Below are positions 36,639 through 49,455 of a stretch of DNA of 64,000 nt, in pieces (position 1 is the first letter of the stretch; each line of letters begins with the position of its first letter). A model generated the notes under the pieces. That model made no database searches. It worked only from the letters and a program-made list of their open reading frames with translations, and was not told where the DNA came from. The stretch is from Amoeboaphelidium protococcarum (Eukaryota; Aphelidiomycota; Aphelidea): assembly GCA_023515745.1 (NCBI GenBank), contig JALECJ010000257.1, positions 1,924,687 through 1,988,686 on the forward strand, given 5' to 3'. The translations under genes and the position numbers were made by a program.

Positions 36639-39600
36639 TGTTGATGTTATTATTATAATTGCTGTAGTCTAAGCTTTAACTTCCTTTACCATTATTTTTA
36701 TTATTACCAGCTATAATAGTTTCGGTTATAATTTCCAGAAATTCAATCATAATATGAGCATTCATATCCTTATTTGTGAGCATTCGCAGACATCTCTGGA
36801 ATGACTGAACCGTATTAGAACTTCCCAATAAACGGAAAGCATACCTGGGCAGAACATCATTCGACTGCTCCAAGTATTCCATCACTACATCGTTCAACTT
36901 ATCGACGGCACCATCTATTATGATGGCATCTTTAGCAGGCGGCTTGTAATTGGGCACTGTGGAGTACCATTTCCTCTCTGGCAGTGGCCAGTACGAATCC
37001 ATGAGACTTTACAACCACAACTTCATCTAAGAATCTATAATCACTTACTAGAAGAGGTACTCTGCACTACCGAAAATACTCTCCTCGATCAATGATACCA
37101 TCTTGTTGGACGATTTAGTGTCAAGATCATTCAGGGCACCACCGCCGCCAACACTTACACCACTGCCAACGATAGTTTACTCCAAAAACAACGACCTTAT
37201 GATTTGCAAACCTTTACGCCTTAGCCATTAATTCTTGGCATTGAGATCGAAAAACTCAGTCACCAGAAGAAATCCTTGATTTATCAAATCTGGCAATTCC
37301 TACTAAGTGTTAACACTCTGTTGGTATACTGTAGTCCCGGTTGAAGATGCGATAGATAGCCGACGTTATGGCGACTTTGAACCCAGAGGATCTCTGACAG
37401 ACGTTGCCTAACTCTGTGATCTTCCCCTGGTGGGATGATGTGGACCATCTTTCTATAACCCAGTATGACTTGGAGGTTAATTTTACTAGCCAAAAGTGGG
37501 CAGAGATCTGAGTATTTTGTTAAGACTCTCACGAACATTCTCCGAGATATTTCCAGATCTCAGCTGTTTTATACTAGTACCAGTGGGACCTCCCTGGAGA
37601 GCTGCCGGAGTGGCAGAGCGAAGCACCGGGCCAAGACCAGAGTGACCTCCGTCTGGAGTAAAGAAGAGTTGCATGGCGCGAGATTCACAAATCAACTGAT
37701 CCCCGACCAACATTTTTAGGTAATGATCAACATCATCTTTCAGTCTACGCAATCGCTATTCATTATCATTGATCTGCTGCTGACTACTACTACCTAAAGA
37801 TTGAGGCCGACTCAGAGTGGGTAAATCAATCTTGCTCACCTTCGGGAATAGAGTCTTCAACTGAGTGTGCAGTGCCAGAATGTCTGGATAAGACCGTGAT
37901 AGAAGCCAACCTTTCAGATCACTCTATTGCGGCTCCACTTGTAACAAGAATACTGTATTCTTGAGCCGCTTAGTCAGAGATTAGCTATTAATTGAGCCAG
38001 TGTTACTCTACTGACGCAATTGATCAAAGTTCTATTAAGCGGTTGAAATCATACGCTTGGTCAGTCCAGTCAAAGCACCCACAGGATTAATGAGCTTACT
38101 ACCACCACCACTATTACTACTTAGTGTACTGTTGCTTGCATTCAAAGTATTACCACTACCACTGATCATTGTTGAGTTTCCGCTTCTATCGAGATCAGAA
38201 TCAGCGACTATCGTAACATCCATCACGCTCACTTTGATCGCTGTCAGATGTAGACGTTCTTACAACTGCACAGATTCCACTTGTTAGCCTCTCTCACTCT
38301 GCTAATCGATATCCTCCTGAGAAGAAGAAGAAGATCGCGGATTAATAATATTATTAGCCATCATCATATCATTAGCCGATGTGACCAACATTGCCATTTA
38401 ACGCTCCAAATCTTTCTTATTCCTGGTCAGCTTACGCAACTGAGATCCAATCTCAATACTGGGCATCGGCATGGCATTCTACTTACGCTTCAGATCAGCC
38501 ATGCGGTCAGAAAGAAGATGATGCTACTCCCTAAGCTATGTTATAGCTGCAGCCAAATGGAGCAAAGCCTCTTCATCGGCATTCAATGATTTATCTTGAC
38601 GCAAACTAGACAACTCATCCGCGCCAACTTCAACACGCTACGCGGTAGACTAAGAAGTGACATCTGCCGATTATGGGACTTCTGTCGGTACGAGATTAAC
38701 ATCTTGCTCCTTCTAAGTAGAAGCAGATGGAATTAAACCAATTGATTAATCAGAAGGCTAGTCTTTCAATTTTTGAGATGGCAAAAAGGTCAACTCACTA
38801 CTCGTTGTTTCATTATCCTGATTATTCTACTAAGGCGAGGATGCATTTTCTTATGTAGATTCCTTAACATCAGTTTTAACATCGTCATTAACGACAATAT
38901 TCTCAAGAGGTTTGGATTCTTGATCGATACCGAAATACTTTTTAAATTTTTCAGACTTTTTAAATCCATCCAAGTAATCAGACTCTAAGATATTCAATAC
39001 ATAATCTTTGGTCTTATCAAAGCATTCAGCAGATATATGACCGCTATCTTCCAAAGCTGACTTCAACTCTTTAACTCGCTCTTCATGAATTTACTTGAGC
39101 TACTACTCCACTTTATCAGCATCAGATTTATCAGACAGAGTCAGATTCTCTAAATAGCTGCTCGGCATAGTGGACAGGGATACCAATTTTATGGGCAGTT
39201 CTGCGTACGGAGCAAAATGAGCATCAAACACTGTCCTGGCATCAGCTCTAATAAGATCCATAGCATGTTATCTATCACCGCCAATATCACTAGAATTCAA
39301 ATTATCTCCAACATCCAATGACTGGAGCTCTTTCAGTTATAGCGAAGAAACTTGACAGTAGATATCTACATTAGTCCAGAAACGGAGATACGATGGAGCA
39401 TTAATCTATTCCATATACTCCATAAACATGGCAAACAAGTCATTCTTTTTTAGCACGTCCATAGTGGTGAGCTGGACAGGTGCAATTCCATGCAACGATT
39501 TACGCCTCTCCTACTACAGCTACTAACTATTAGCATGGCCACTCTGCTGCAGACTCTTGGCAGGATCCTTGACGAGCATTCTCAATATGATGCTGCACAA

Positions 39601-40464
39601 AATCTCTGGTTGGGCGTAATGTTAAACTATGGGCCATAACACGCTGCCAGACAGCAATTCTTACACAATCAACCTCATGCAAGGACTTTTAAAATCATCC
39701 TCTGGCACGAGAGCCTGGAGTAATCTATATGCCACATCTCCTAATCGCTAGACATAATTCTTTTATCCAACCTGTATTTATACATTCAATCTAGTAAATT
39801 CATCCCAAGATTACTCTGACAGCTCAAATTACCGATAATATCCGAGACTTTTAATCAATGAAGATGACAGATAGGATAGCGTTTTCATAATCTTCCTCTT
39901 ATCTATACCATCAGTTGATTGAAATGCACCAACCTTCTTCATGATTACATAGAATCTATTGATGGCCACAGAGAGGGCACTTCTAACTTAATTGGGAAAA
40001 TTGAGGCTTTTAGATACATTCAGGGAATCATACCAGAAGTGAATAAAATCTTTAAGAAATAGATCCACCAATTCATTCAATACAGGATCCAAGACTATAC
40101 AAGTGTCCAACTTTGTCAACAATGATGAAACTGACTAAGACTGATGAGATTTATTTTGTAAATGATGATGTTCCGCGTCTGCATCGACAGAATTTAAGCT
40201 TTACACCGACTTGGCAGTGATTTTGAACTCATTCTACTAATAGGAAGATTATTAGGGATTAGGCAGGAATACAATATAACCAGCAATAAATCCAATTCCA
40301 GCAAATATGATTAAATGCATCAATTTAGTGTAGAATAAGACAAATGTACAGGCCAATACAGTGAACACTATGGAGATCGATTACAGAGGATACAGTGCAC
40401 AGAACAACTTGACATCATCCCATGTAAACTATTAACTCACAACCTTCCACACCACGTCCCACAT
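36610..40464 (-). CDS. PXA-RGS-PX-Nexin_C sorting nexin (Mdm1/SNX13-25 type)
   Basis: A 1284-residue membrane protein. The N-terminus has two hydrophobic segments (about 20-60, SISIVFTVLACTFVLFYTKL and LIIFAGIGFIAGYIVFL). A PXA domain follows (about 125-320; NELVDLFLKDFIHFWYDSL, ILCSIILRMLVKDP), then an RGS-like domain (about 345-490; PSYLRFWTNVDIYCQ, then YLDGFKKSEKFKKYFG). A coiled, Gln-rich linker leads to a PX domain (about 830-940; LLSRSYPDILALHTQLKTLF then PKVSKIDLPTL). The Nexin_C domain is near the end (about 1155-1260; WPLPERKWYSTV). This order is that of Mdm1 and SNX13/14/25, which tether the ER to vacuoles, lysosomes or lipid droplets. It is one exon and ends 28 bases inside the convergent CRAL-TRIO gene. 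Confidence 0.88.
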
Positions 40465-40793
40465 GATATTTCCTCTTTAAAAAATATATAGATGAATACA
40501 CAAGCGAGAATTAAAACAAAATCAGCGTTGCAATTACAGTAATACACTATGAGACAGTATTTCTGCACACAGTTTTGTTGTTTCAGTCAAAGCGCGAAAG
40601 AGAAAAACAACCAAATCGAAAAGTAAAAATGGAACGATTAGAAACTTGGGCGATGAAACGACTTAGTTTGAAGTATGGGCTGCTTAAACAACGTTATGCC
40701 TATAGTTACTCCACATTTAGAACAAAGTTGAAATCATAAAATAGAAGCAAGATTCTTCAATATCTAATTTCTTTCTCTCTCACACACCTCTTT
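40465..40793. other. Intergenic region, nexin promoter side
   Basis: About 330 bases holding the nexin 5' flank and the 3' end of the surface-protein gene. No gene was recognised. Confidence 0.4.
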
Positions 40794-43139
40794 TCAAAAA
40801 TCAAACTTATTCTGTAGTTCATCAGCTAGCGCGTCCAAATCATCAACCTTGGCCTTTCCAGTTTGAGATGAGGCCATCATATCAAAGTTGTTACTATTCG
40901 AAAAGCTAGATCCCATCACATTAGGCTGTGGGATACTACCGAATGCAGTCGATATGTCTGCCGTTTATCTCGTGCTCATCTGGCGGCGGACAGAAGCATT
41001 CCTCTGCACAGCACTTGATGATCCCATTGCCTGAGATGAGCCAGCGGCAAACTTATCACCAAACAGGTCCGGTTGCTGTTACTGTTACTGCTGCGAGATG
41101 GATGCAGAAGAGTCAACATTGAATCTACTGCTCACAGAAGCGCGTCTGTTCAGATCCGATTTACCTTCTGCAGATGGTACTTGGGACGTTCCTCTGACAG
41201 AGGCAACAGGCACAGGAGGCTTGAAATCGAACGATTCTGGAGCCTTGGCTTGTTTGCGCTTTCTAAAGCAACAACAGTAAATAGCCAATGCTAGCAATAA
41301 AACTATGACAACACCCACTGCAATCACAGCCCACTAGAAGGATGCCCAAATTCCTAGCAATGCACCGAGCAACGCATTTCCATCAATAATTGGTCCGTTT
41401 GTCTACGTTGGTGTGGACGTGGCACTCACCTAAGACACACTCAAAGTCTCAGTGATCGTCAAAGTGGCATTCAAAGACGCGGTAGGCAGCGAAGACTGAG
41501 CACTGATAGTAGTCGATGAAGGCACAATAATCGGTCCAATTCTCGCAATGAAACTAGTTGAATTACCCCAAGCATTCTTGTTTATGCTAAACAATTGTCC
41601 CTCGGATTGACCAAATACGTACAACACGCCATTCGTGCTATCTACTCTCAGCTCACGTGTAAAACTTTCAAATGGCTTAGGCAACCCCCATTACCACACA
41701 TCCAACACGGAACCATCAGTGGTGTTCAAAGACATGATAAACATATCTCTCTCGCCATAAAACGGAAGTCCACTAAAGAGTGGAGATTTAGCATTTCCAC
41801 CAACGTGCAGGATACCGCGCGAGGAGTCCAATGTGCCGGTGGTCAAGAATTCTGAGAATTGAGTGCCGTACATCGCGGTCCAAGTTAATTCAGCACCAGT
41901 GTCATTGATAGATAATCTGGTGACGAACAAGTCTTGAAAGCCCTTATTCGTGTAGTTGGAGCTCATATTACCAAAAGAGTATCCAAAGACAAACAAGCTC
42001 TTTCCATCTGAGGAGACAGACATTCCAGTAGGTGTATCAAATCCGACATTTTGATCAAGATCATCAGTACCAAACACAAAAGTCCAGTCAGGTTTGCCGC
42101 TAAATTCCTAAACTACAGGAGATGGACTCGACGAAGCTGTTGTTGCCTCATCGGTTGTGGTAGTGGTGGATTCAGTGGATGATGTAGATACCTCAAGCGA
42201 AGCTGTGCTGAAGGTAGAAGACATATTCACATGTACAGTAGACACTGTTGAATTGGCAGACATCAACGTAGTAAGCATTGTAGTGGTGGTGGTGGTAGTA
42301 GTAGTAGTCTCACTAGTAGTATCAGCAGTCGTCGTAGTTGTAGTACTAGTGGTAATGCCAAGTTCAGTAGGTGTCTTCATGTTCATACGCGCCACAAACA
42401 CATTCTAAACACCTTTCACTGCGACTCCGTTCACTGAAGTACGCTGGGCACCACCCAATACAAATACGATACCAGCGTCTGCAGCCAAAGGGGAAGTTCT
42501 TAATTAAGTAGGAATCTACGCTGCATCATCAATCTGAAAGAAAGCCACAACAGTATTGTTAACACCACCAGGATGCCTAGTGACAACATACTGGAAGTTG
42601 TTATTTGTTCCCAGTACATAGATGTCACCAGTCAGACGGTCTACAGTAAGATGAACCGGATTGATAACTCTGTCATTGCCGGCCTAGTTACTCGTGTCAT
42701 AGGTGACTGTCTTCAGAAGACTACCAGTGACTGGATCAATAACAAAGATCATATAAGAGCTATGCTAAAGATCAATGTCGTACTGCGTCAACACATAACT
42801 CATAGCATTAGATCCAGACTAGCCACAGAATGCGCCTTTCATCTTGTATTCGGACGGTACAGTATAGAAGTAGTCAGCAGATGCAGCGCTGAAGTTACCA
42901 CCATAATAAGAGCTAAACAGGCCACCAGTTGATCCACTGACATTTTAAAAAGTTTAGGCAGCAAACAATTTGTTGTCACTTCCCAAACACAATCTTTAAC
43001 CGGATGATACATAATTATCACTAAACTGACTAATGACTTTAGGCGTACCAGCTGAAGATCTAAAGCGCAGAAGATTAGAGGATGCCAAAGAGACTGATGC
43101 TATTGCAGCGATTAGAACAAAATGATTGATTGAGACCAT
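40794..43139 (-). CDS. Large type I surface protein with beta-propeller repeats and mucin-like stalk
   Basis: A 781-residue protein. The signal peptide is MVSINHFVLIAAIASVSLAS. Two beta-repeat regions (about 25-245 and 335-510) have recurring motifs DIYVLGTNNN, IVFVLGGAQR, SLFVFGYSFG, ILHVGGNAK and VLYVFGQSEG, typical of SBBP/kelch-like blades. Between them lies a Thr/Ser stalk with long runs of Thr (about 255-320), probably O-glycosylated. A transmembrane helix follows near 605-630 (WAVIAVGVVIVLLLALAIYC, then CCF), and a 150-residue cytosolic tail rich in Ser, Gln and Asn that ends KVDDLDALADELQNKFDF. The same architecture in shorter form occurs in the pair at 29-32 kb. Likely a cell-surface receptor or adhesin. 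Confidence 0.78.
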
Positions 43140-43464
43140 TGTTATAACTATAATCAGTTTAAAATCAATGAGGTGCCCGCAGTATAAACAGTATTGTGTC
43201 ACAATCAATACACAAGATTTTGAATTTACAACTTTACAAATGCCTGAACAATCAACTATTAAAAGGCGCATTACTATGTAAATGAATTTTTATATCTCCA
43301 AGTAATTCCATGTGTGCTATAAATAGATCCATGGCAACCATGATTTGAGTAACGACCGCCAGTAGAAGTGATAAACACAAGTGAGCTTAAAACGAAGCGC
43401 ATAATAAAACTACCGTGTTCCTCATATTTATCAAATTTACAAATTCATACACCAACCATACAAA
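43140..43464. other. Intergenic region, surface protein / TOP2
   Basis: About 325 bases: promoter of the surface-protein gene and TOP2 3' end. No gene was recognised. Confidence 0.4.
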
Positions 43465-46400
43465 TCAAGCCATAAAGTCGCTGTCATCTTCCGATTCTTC
43501 AGTGTCATCATCTTCATCATCATCAGACACGTCAAACTTCTTGACCACCTTCTTCTTCGCAGGAGCCTTGCTCTTAGAAGCACCTTTCTTGCCTTTCTTT
43601 CCTGCACCGCCAGCTTGTTGAATTCCTTTGGTAGACTTGAGATCTGCTTCATTCAAATCAGACTCCATCTTGTTCCATTCGTCCATAAAGTCATTCAGAT
43701 CTCTTATCCACAGATCTTTGACACCGGTTGCTAACAACTCATCAAGTTCCTCTTGCTTCTTGGCGCGGTCCTCCTTCAACTTGGACACCTTTTCCGCAGT
43801 CAAACTCCAAATAGCCATAGAGAGTAAATAGTCATAGCTACCAGCCATCGACGGGCCACTCTCATCATCACTATCATCAGCATTATCATCGGATGCCTTC
43901 TTACCAGTCTTTGGCATCGGCTTATAATCGCGCTTCTGCAGCTCGGCGATAATATCATTCTTCTTTCGATTCTGAACAACTAGCTTTCCCTAAATAATCT
44001 CCATAATGAAACGCACCTTATTATCCAACACGGTCCAGTCTTGAGTCAGTTGATCTGCAAGGAACTCTTTACGCTTCTGATAGTACTGGAGACGAAGATG
44101 ATAGAATTCTTATAGAATCTCCAAGGCATTGGCATATTTTTTAATTCTTCCTTCTGGATCAAAGCATACCATGTTGGACGTGGAAATTGAAGAGACCATC
44201 TTGAATTTCTTCTCCAGACCCTCCTTCTCTGCAGCAGCCATATTGGCCTCGGTCAAATGAATCACAAAGTGCACAGTGGAATCAGAGTGGTATTCCTTAT
44301 AATCCTTGATGAACGCCGGAGTCTTTTCATTTCCAGTCAGCAGAGACTCCAGAAACTCTTTGTAAGTCTGTGTCCAGAAGCGTACAGGGAGTTCAGTGAT
44401 TTCCAGAGTTGTTGCATCAACCTTCGTAATCTTACCGCACACATTATACTTTCCATTTCCCAAATCTACCAAATCGCCATGGAATCCGCGATACCATGGA
44501 TGCATTTGTACCATCTCCTGATTCAACATCAATCTTTTCAAATTCTCAACGATATCTCTTGGATTGTAATTAGGAATAGAACAACTCCACCCAGTACCAA
44601 TACCTTCGCCTCCATTAACCAACAACAGCGGCATCACGGGAATGTACCAATCAGGCTCAATCTTCTGGCCATCATCAGTCAGATAATTCAACAGATTATC
44701 ATCAAATTTGTGAAATATTTTGCGAGCGATAGAAGTCAGTCGAGTGAAGATATAACGAGCGCTTGCAGCATCTTTACCTCCTTGCAAGCGACTACCAAAC
44801 TAACCGATAGGCTCCAATAAATTGATATTATTGCTACCAACAAAGTTCTATGCCAAACCAACGATGGAAGACTACAAACTGACTTCACCATGATGATACG
44901 CAGAGTGCTCTGCAACATAACCACTCAACTGCGCAACCTTGATCTCACCCTTCACTAGATTTCTTTTGAAACAAGCATAGACAATCTTGCGTAATCCAGG
45001 CTTCAAACCATCAACGACGTTAGGGATAGATCTGATATTATCAGCCATGCTGAACAGGATGAGCTCTTTATTGATAAAATCTGATACACTAATCTGATCA
45101 GTGCTGTGATCAATAAACGTACCAGGCTTGAAAGCTCTCAACCACTCCTTTCTATTATCCGTCTTCTTCTTATTAAAAGCCATATCAATCATATCACGCT
45201 CCTCTTCAGAAATCGGACCAAACTCCTTCTTATGATGAGCGAGATTCAAGAAATACTACTTGGCATCTTCCTTGGTACTGGTTCCGAGACCTTTGTAGTA
45301 TTTGATACTCCAGCCAACCGCGCCATCAGTCTCCTCGAGCCACTACTCGTACTCAGGTATAGTATAAAAAGTAACAGAGTTCTTCCCTTTCGTAGCTTTC
45401 ACAATTGGAGTGATAAATTCGCACAAGAAACCTTCTAGATGAAGCAGCTCCGGGAAGAAATGATCCAAGAAATTCAATATTAAGCCTTTGATGTGAGAAC
45501 CATCGTGATCCTAATCAGTCATGATCATCAAATGTCCATAGCGAAGAGTGGATGTATCAGTGTACTTTTTACCATGCTACAGGCCCATAATCTGCTTGAT
45601 GTTATTAATCTCCGCATTCTCCATAATCTGCTTGTGAGTAGCTTCACGGACGTTTAGTAACTTACCACGCAATGGAAACACACCATAATAGTCTCTACCA
45701 ATGACACCTAAACCGGTAACAGCCAGCGTTTTGGCACTGTCTCCCTCAGTAACAATCAATGTACACTTGGAGCCATCCTTGGAACCGGCCTTGTTTGCAT
45801 CATCAAGCTTTGTGATTCCAGCAATTCTGATTCGCTTAGATCCATCAGTCTTCTTCAACATGAGATCTTACTTGGACTTAGCCCAATGCAAGACATTCTC
45901 AATCAGACCAGACTTTTTCACCTTATTAACAAACTCATCACTAATTGCACATTTGCTTCCAAATTGACTAGATTTCAAAGTCATATTCTCTTTGGTCTGA
46001 GAGTCGAAAGCAGGATTTTCAATAAGACAATTGATGAATAGCCACATTTGATTCTTAATTTAAAATGACTTGACAGGTGCCGCCTTGTTCTTCTTCTGTA
46101 TGGCATCAATAATCTTGGACACAACAGTATCAGCAACATGATTGACGTGAGTACCACCCTTCGACGTAGAGATAGAGTTCACAAATGATACCTACTAAAA
46201 TTGGCCTTCACTTAAAGTAAAAGCAACCTCCCAACGGTCATTCACAATCTCATGAACCACAACAGGCTTCTGGCCGCCCAGAACAACAGCATTGTTATCC
46301 TTGGATGAGACGAAAAGATCAACGTATTACCTAAAATTCTTGATTTTGATACGCTGATCATTCAAGTACACCTTGACATTCTTCAAACAACCAGCCATGT

Positions 46401-47685
46401 CCACCACACGCTTTTGCAGCAGAGCCTCAATATCATGATCGATTCCATCCATTCCAAACTTACCAAAATCAGGCTTGAACGTGATTTTAGTGTACTCTTC
46501 TTCTCTAGAATTCGAGGACAGCTTTGGCTCTCCCTTCACTGACATATTCTTCGAAAAAACTTACTTATACTTTCTACCAGACACCTTGTCAGCAGTTTCC
46601 ACAATAAACTCTGTACTGAAAATGTTACACAACTTGGCACCATAACCATTTCTACCACCAGTGACTTTACGATCATTGTCATCATAATTGCTAGAGGTCA
46701 AGAGATGACCAAAAATCAACTCTGGAACATACACTTTCTCCACAGCGTGAATCTCAATAGGAATGCCTTTACCATTATTGTGAACGGAAATCACACCATT
46801 CTCCTTGTCGATGACCACCTTTAACACATCCATAGACGGATCTCTCTGCTTATTATCAGCCGCATTCACCAAGATCTCGTCAAATATTTTATAGAAGCCA
46901 GGCACGTAAGAAATATCACGAAACACCATAGTACCACCATGCTCATTCTCAGCCTACTCCCACACCCACATCTGCTATTTAATAGATTCAACAGAGCCAA
47001 TATAGGTGTCAGGTCTCAGCAGAATATGCTCCAATTGACTCTTCTTCTGATAAATCTCTTCAATAGTCTTACTCTTTTAGTTTTAGCCATTTGAAGCAGT
47101 AGGCTGGGCGGCAGGACGGACATTCTCCTGCTCTACCTCAGCTGAAAAACTATCACCACCATCCTAGTCGTCGTCAGCATCAGATTAAACCAAGATTTTT
47201 TGCTTACTTGCCGCTGATTTAGTCGACTTGGGCGCACTTTTAGTCTTGGCCACTTTAGACACTGCCGGCTTTGACTTTTTCTATGGAGCCACGAAACTGT
47301 CAAATTCATCATCATCATTATCAGATGAATCAGCACCACCATGGGCAGCAGATGACTGAGTTAAATCAGAAGATGCAATTTTCTTAGACTTCTTGCTTTT
47401 ACCAACACCACTGGCAGCCTTTGACTTTGTCGTCTTAGAAGAAGCAGTAGCAGTCTTTGCCAGCTTAGTCTTCTTTGGTTTAGGTGAAAAATCATCAAAA
47501 CTAGCCTGGTATGAAGACTCAACCATGGCACCAAACTCACTATCACTATCAGACATAGTATGCTTCAAATTCTTTATGTATACTTCAGATACTCGAGTAG
47601 GAGGAAGAGAAGCAGCAGATGAAGATGAAGATGCCAAAGAGGCGAGAGAAGAGATTCCATAAGAGTCTTTGAAACTGAAACACAT
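43465..47685 (-). CDS. TOP2: DNA topoisomerase II
   Basis: A 1406-residue type IIA topoisomerase in a single exon. The ATPase domain has EILVNAADNKQRDP, NNGKGIP, GGRNGYGAKLCNI and FTLSEGQFQQVSFVNSISTS. The TOPRIM domain has EGDSAKTLAVTGL, PLRGKLLNVREATHKQI and TDQDHDGSHIKGL. The breakage-reunion domain has GLKPGLRKIVYAC, AYHHGEVSL and the active-site region SARYIFTRL with the catalytic Tyr. Acidic, KK-rich tails lie at both ends, as in fungal and animal enzymes. The N-terminal 140 residues are Ser/Lys-rich; translation might instead begin at MSDSDSEFG (47559). Gln at conserved sites is often TAG/TAA, e.g. GQFQQVSF. It unlinks sister DNA in the nucleus. Confidence 0.97.
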
Positions 47686-47945
47686 TTCGTTTCACTCTGA
47701 CGCGTCTTTATCGATTTCCATTTCCGTCTGGAAGATTGTTGAGGCGAGAAGGGCAGAGAGAGAAGACACACACGGGATCTTTTAACGATCGCGACCGAAA
47801 CGCGTAAAAATTTACTTTTTTATGGTTTCGTAAGAGGATTTAGTGACTTGAGATTTAGAAACGTTCAGTCTGATTTTAATAAATATCTAACTCAAATTAA
47901 CGCGATCACTTCACTTAATCTCCCACATGATGATTGATTGTTAAA
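47686..47945. promoter_or_regulatory. TOP2 promoter region
   Basis: A 260-base spacer between the EF-Tu stop and the TOP2 start, both on the minus strand. It has AAACGCGTAAAAATTT near 47800, related to the CGCG-core motifs upstream of other housekeeping genes. Confidence 0.35.
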
Positions 47946-49223
47946 TCATTCGATAATCTCAGTAACCAGGCCAGTGGCGACGGTACGGCCACCCTCACGC
48001 ACAGTGAATCTGCTACCACTCTCAATGGCAATATCAGTGGCCATCTGCATTGTGGCCTCCACCTGATCACCTGGCATGACCATTTGCACAGAATCTGGCA
48101 ATACCACCGTGACTGTAGCATCTGCAGTCCTGGTAAATAGCTGCGGTCTGTAGTTAGTGACGAACGGCGTGTGTCTACCACCTTCATCCTTGGTCAGAGC
48201 GTACAGCTGAGCCTTGAACTTCTTGTGTGACTTGATACTACCCGGCGCGGCCAACACCATACCGCGTCTAATATCTTCACGCTTGACACCACGCAAAAGG
48301 ATACCCAGATTATCGCCGGCTTCACCACGATCCAGTTCTTTGTGGAACATCTCCAGACCGGTCACCGCAGTCTTCAGCTTGCTTCCAAAGCCGACAATCT
48401 CCACTTCCTGACCCTTAAGGATGGTACCACGCTCAACTCTTCCAGTCACCACTGTACCACGACCGGCAATACTGTGAGTATCTTCAACAGGCTGCAAAAA
48501 CGGCTTATCCAGACCACGTTCTGGCGTAGGGATCCACTCGTCAACAGCCTTCATCAACTTGAGAATGGCCGTCTTACCAATACCATTATCATCCTTGTTC
48601 TCTAGTGCGTACAGAGCACTACCAGCCACGATCGGAGTATTATCACCGTCAAAATCATACTGAGTCAGCAGTTCTCTCATCTCCATCTCCACCAGTTCCA
48701 ACATTTCAGGATCATCCAGTTAATCAACCTTGTTCACAAAGACCACGATGTGCTTGACACCAACCTGACGCGCCAATAGCAGATGCTCTCTAGTCTACGG
48801 CATGGATCCATCTGTGGCTGCTACAACAATAATCGCTCCGTCCATCTAGGCAGCACCAGTGATCATATTCTTGATATAATCCTTGTGGCCAGGACAGTCC
48901 ACATGGCCGTAATGTCTGTTGTCAGTTTCGTACTCAATGTGAGCGGTGTTGATAGTGATACCACGCGCCTTCTCTTCAGGAGCATTATCGATATCAGAGT
49001 AAGCCTTAGCTTTTGCCTAACCACTCTCAGACAGAACTTTAGTGATGGCAGCACTCAGCGATGTCTTACCGTGATCAACGTGTCCGATAGTACCAATGTT
49101 TACGTGAGGCTTCTTCCTTTCAAATTTAGCGGCAGCCTCAGATGCATAATAACGCAGACTTCCCTTTGCAGTCAAGTGCTTAGATGTCAATTATTTACTC
49201 AAAACGCGTAAAGATCGCTACAT
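47946..49223 (-). CDS. TUF1: Mitochondrial elongation factor Tu
   Basis: A 425-residue GTPase that delivers aminoacyl-tRNA to mitochondrial ribosomes. It starts [20 protein letters not shown], a basic, hydroxylated and acid-free presequence, so it is nuclear-encoded and imported. The G motifs are [30 protein letters not shown] and GSALYALE. Domain 2/3 signatures include [35 protein letters not shown] and GGRHTPF. It ends GLVTEIIE. The first Gln codon after the start Met is TAG, and conserved Gln in MTGAAQMDGAI and MPQTREH are TAG too. It proves that the organism has translating mitochondria. Confidence 0.97.
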
Positions 49224-49335
49224 AACTGTGGTCTTAATTTGGTGATTAGATGATTGATATTTGCACACTCACGCTGTATCAGCAATTCGTTAGACAGAGA
49301 AAACGTCAACGATCAGCCGATTTAAAATTTCAAAT

Positions 49336-49350
49336 TTTACGCGCGCTTTG
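49336..49350. promoter_or_regulatory. CGCG-core motif upstream of EF-Tu
   Basis: TTTACGCGCGCTTTG lies about 115 bases upstream of the EF-Tu start, related to the SF3B1 and SYF1 elements. Confidence 0.35.
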
Positions 49351-49455
49351 CCGCAGATGTCCGATGTGAACCCAAACTTTGATCACTCACTTTAACAAAA
49401 TGGTCATAGCAGAAAAATCAACGGTGTCAAGAGAATATGTTCAAATTATTCACGT

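Noticed and set aside
42240-42370. Plus-strand valine-rich frame over the Thr stalk
   Set aside because: It is the antisense of the ACN-repeat coding for Thr runs, a typical shadow.
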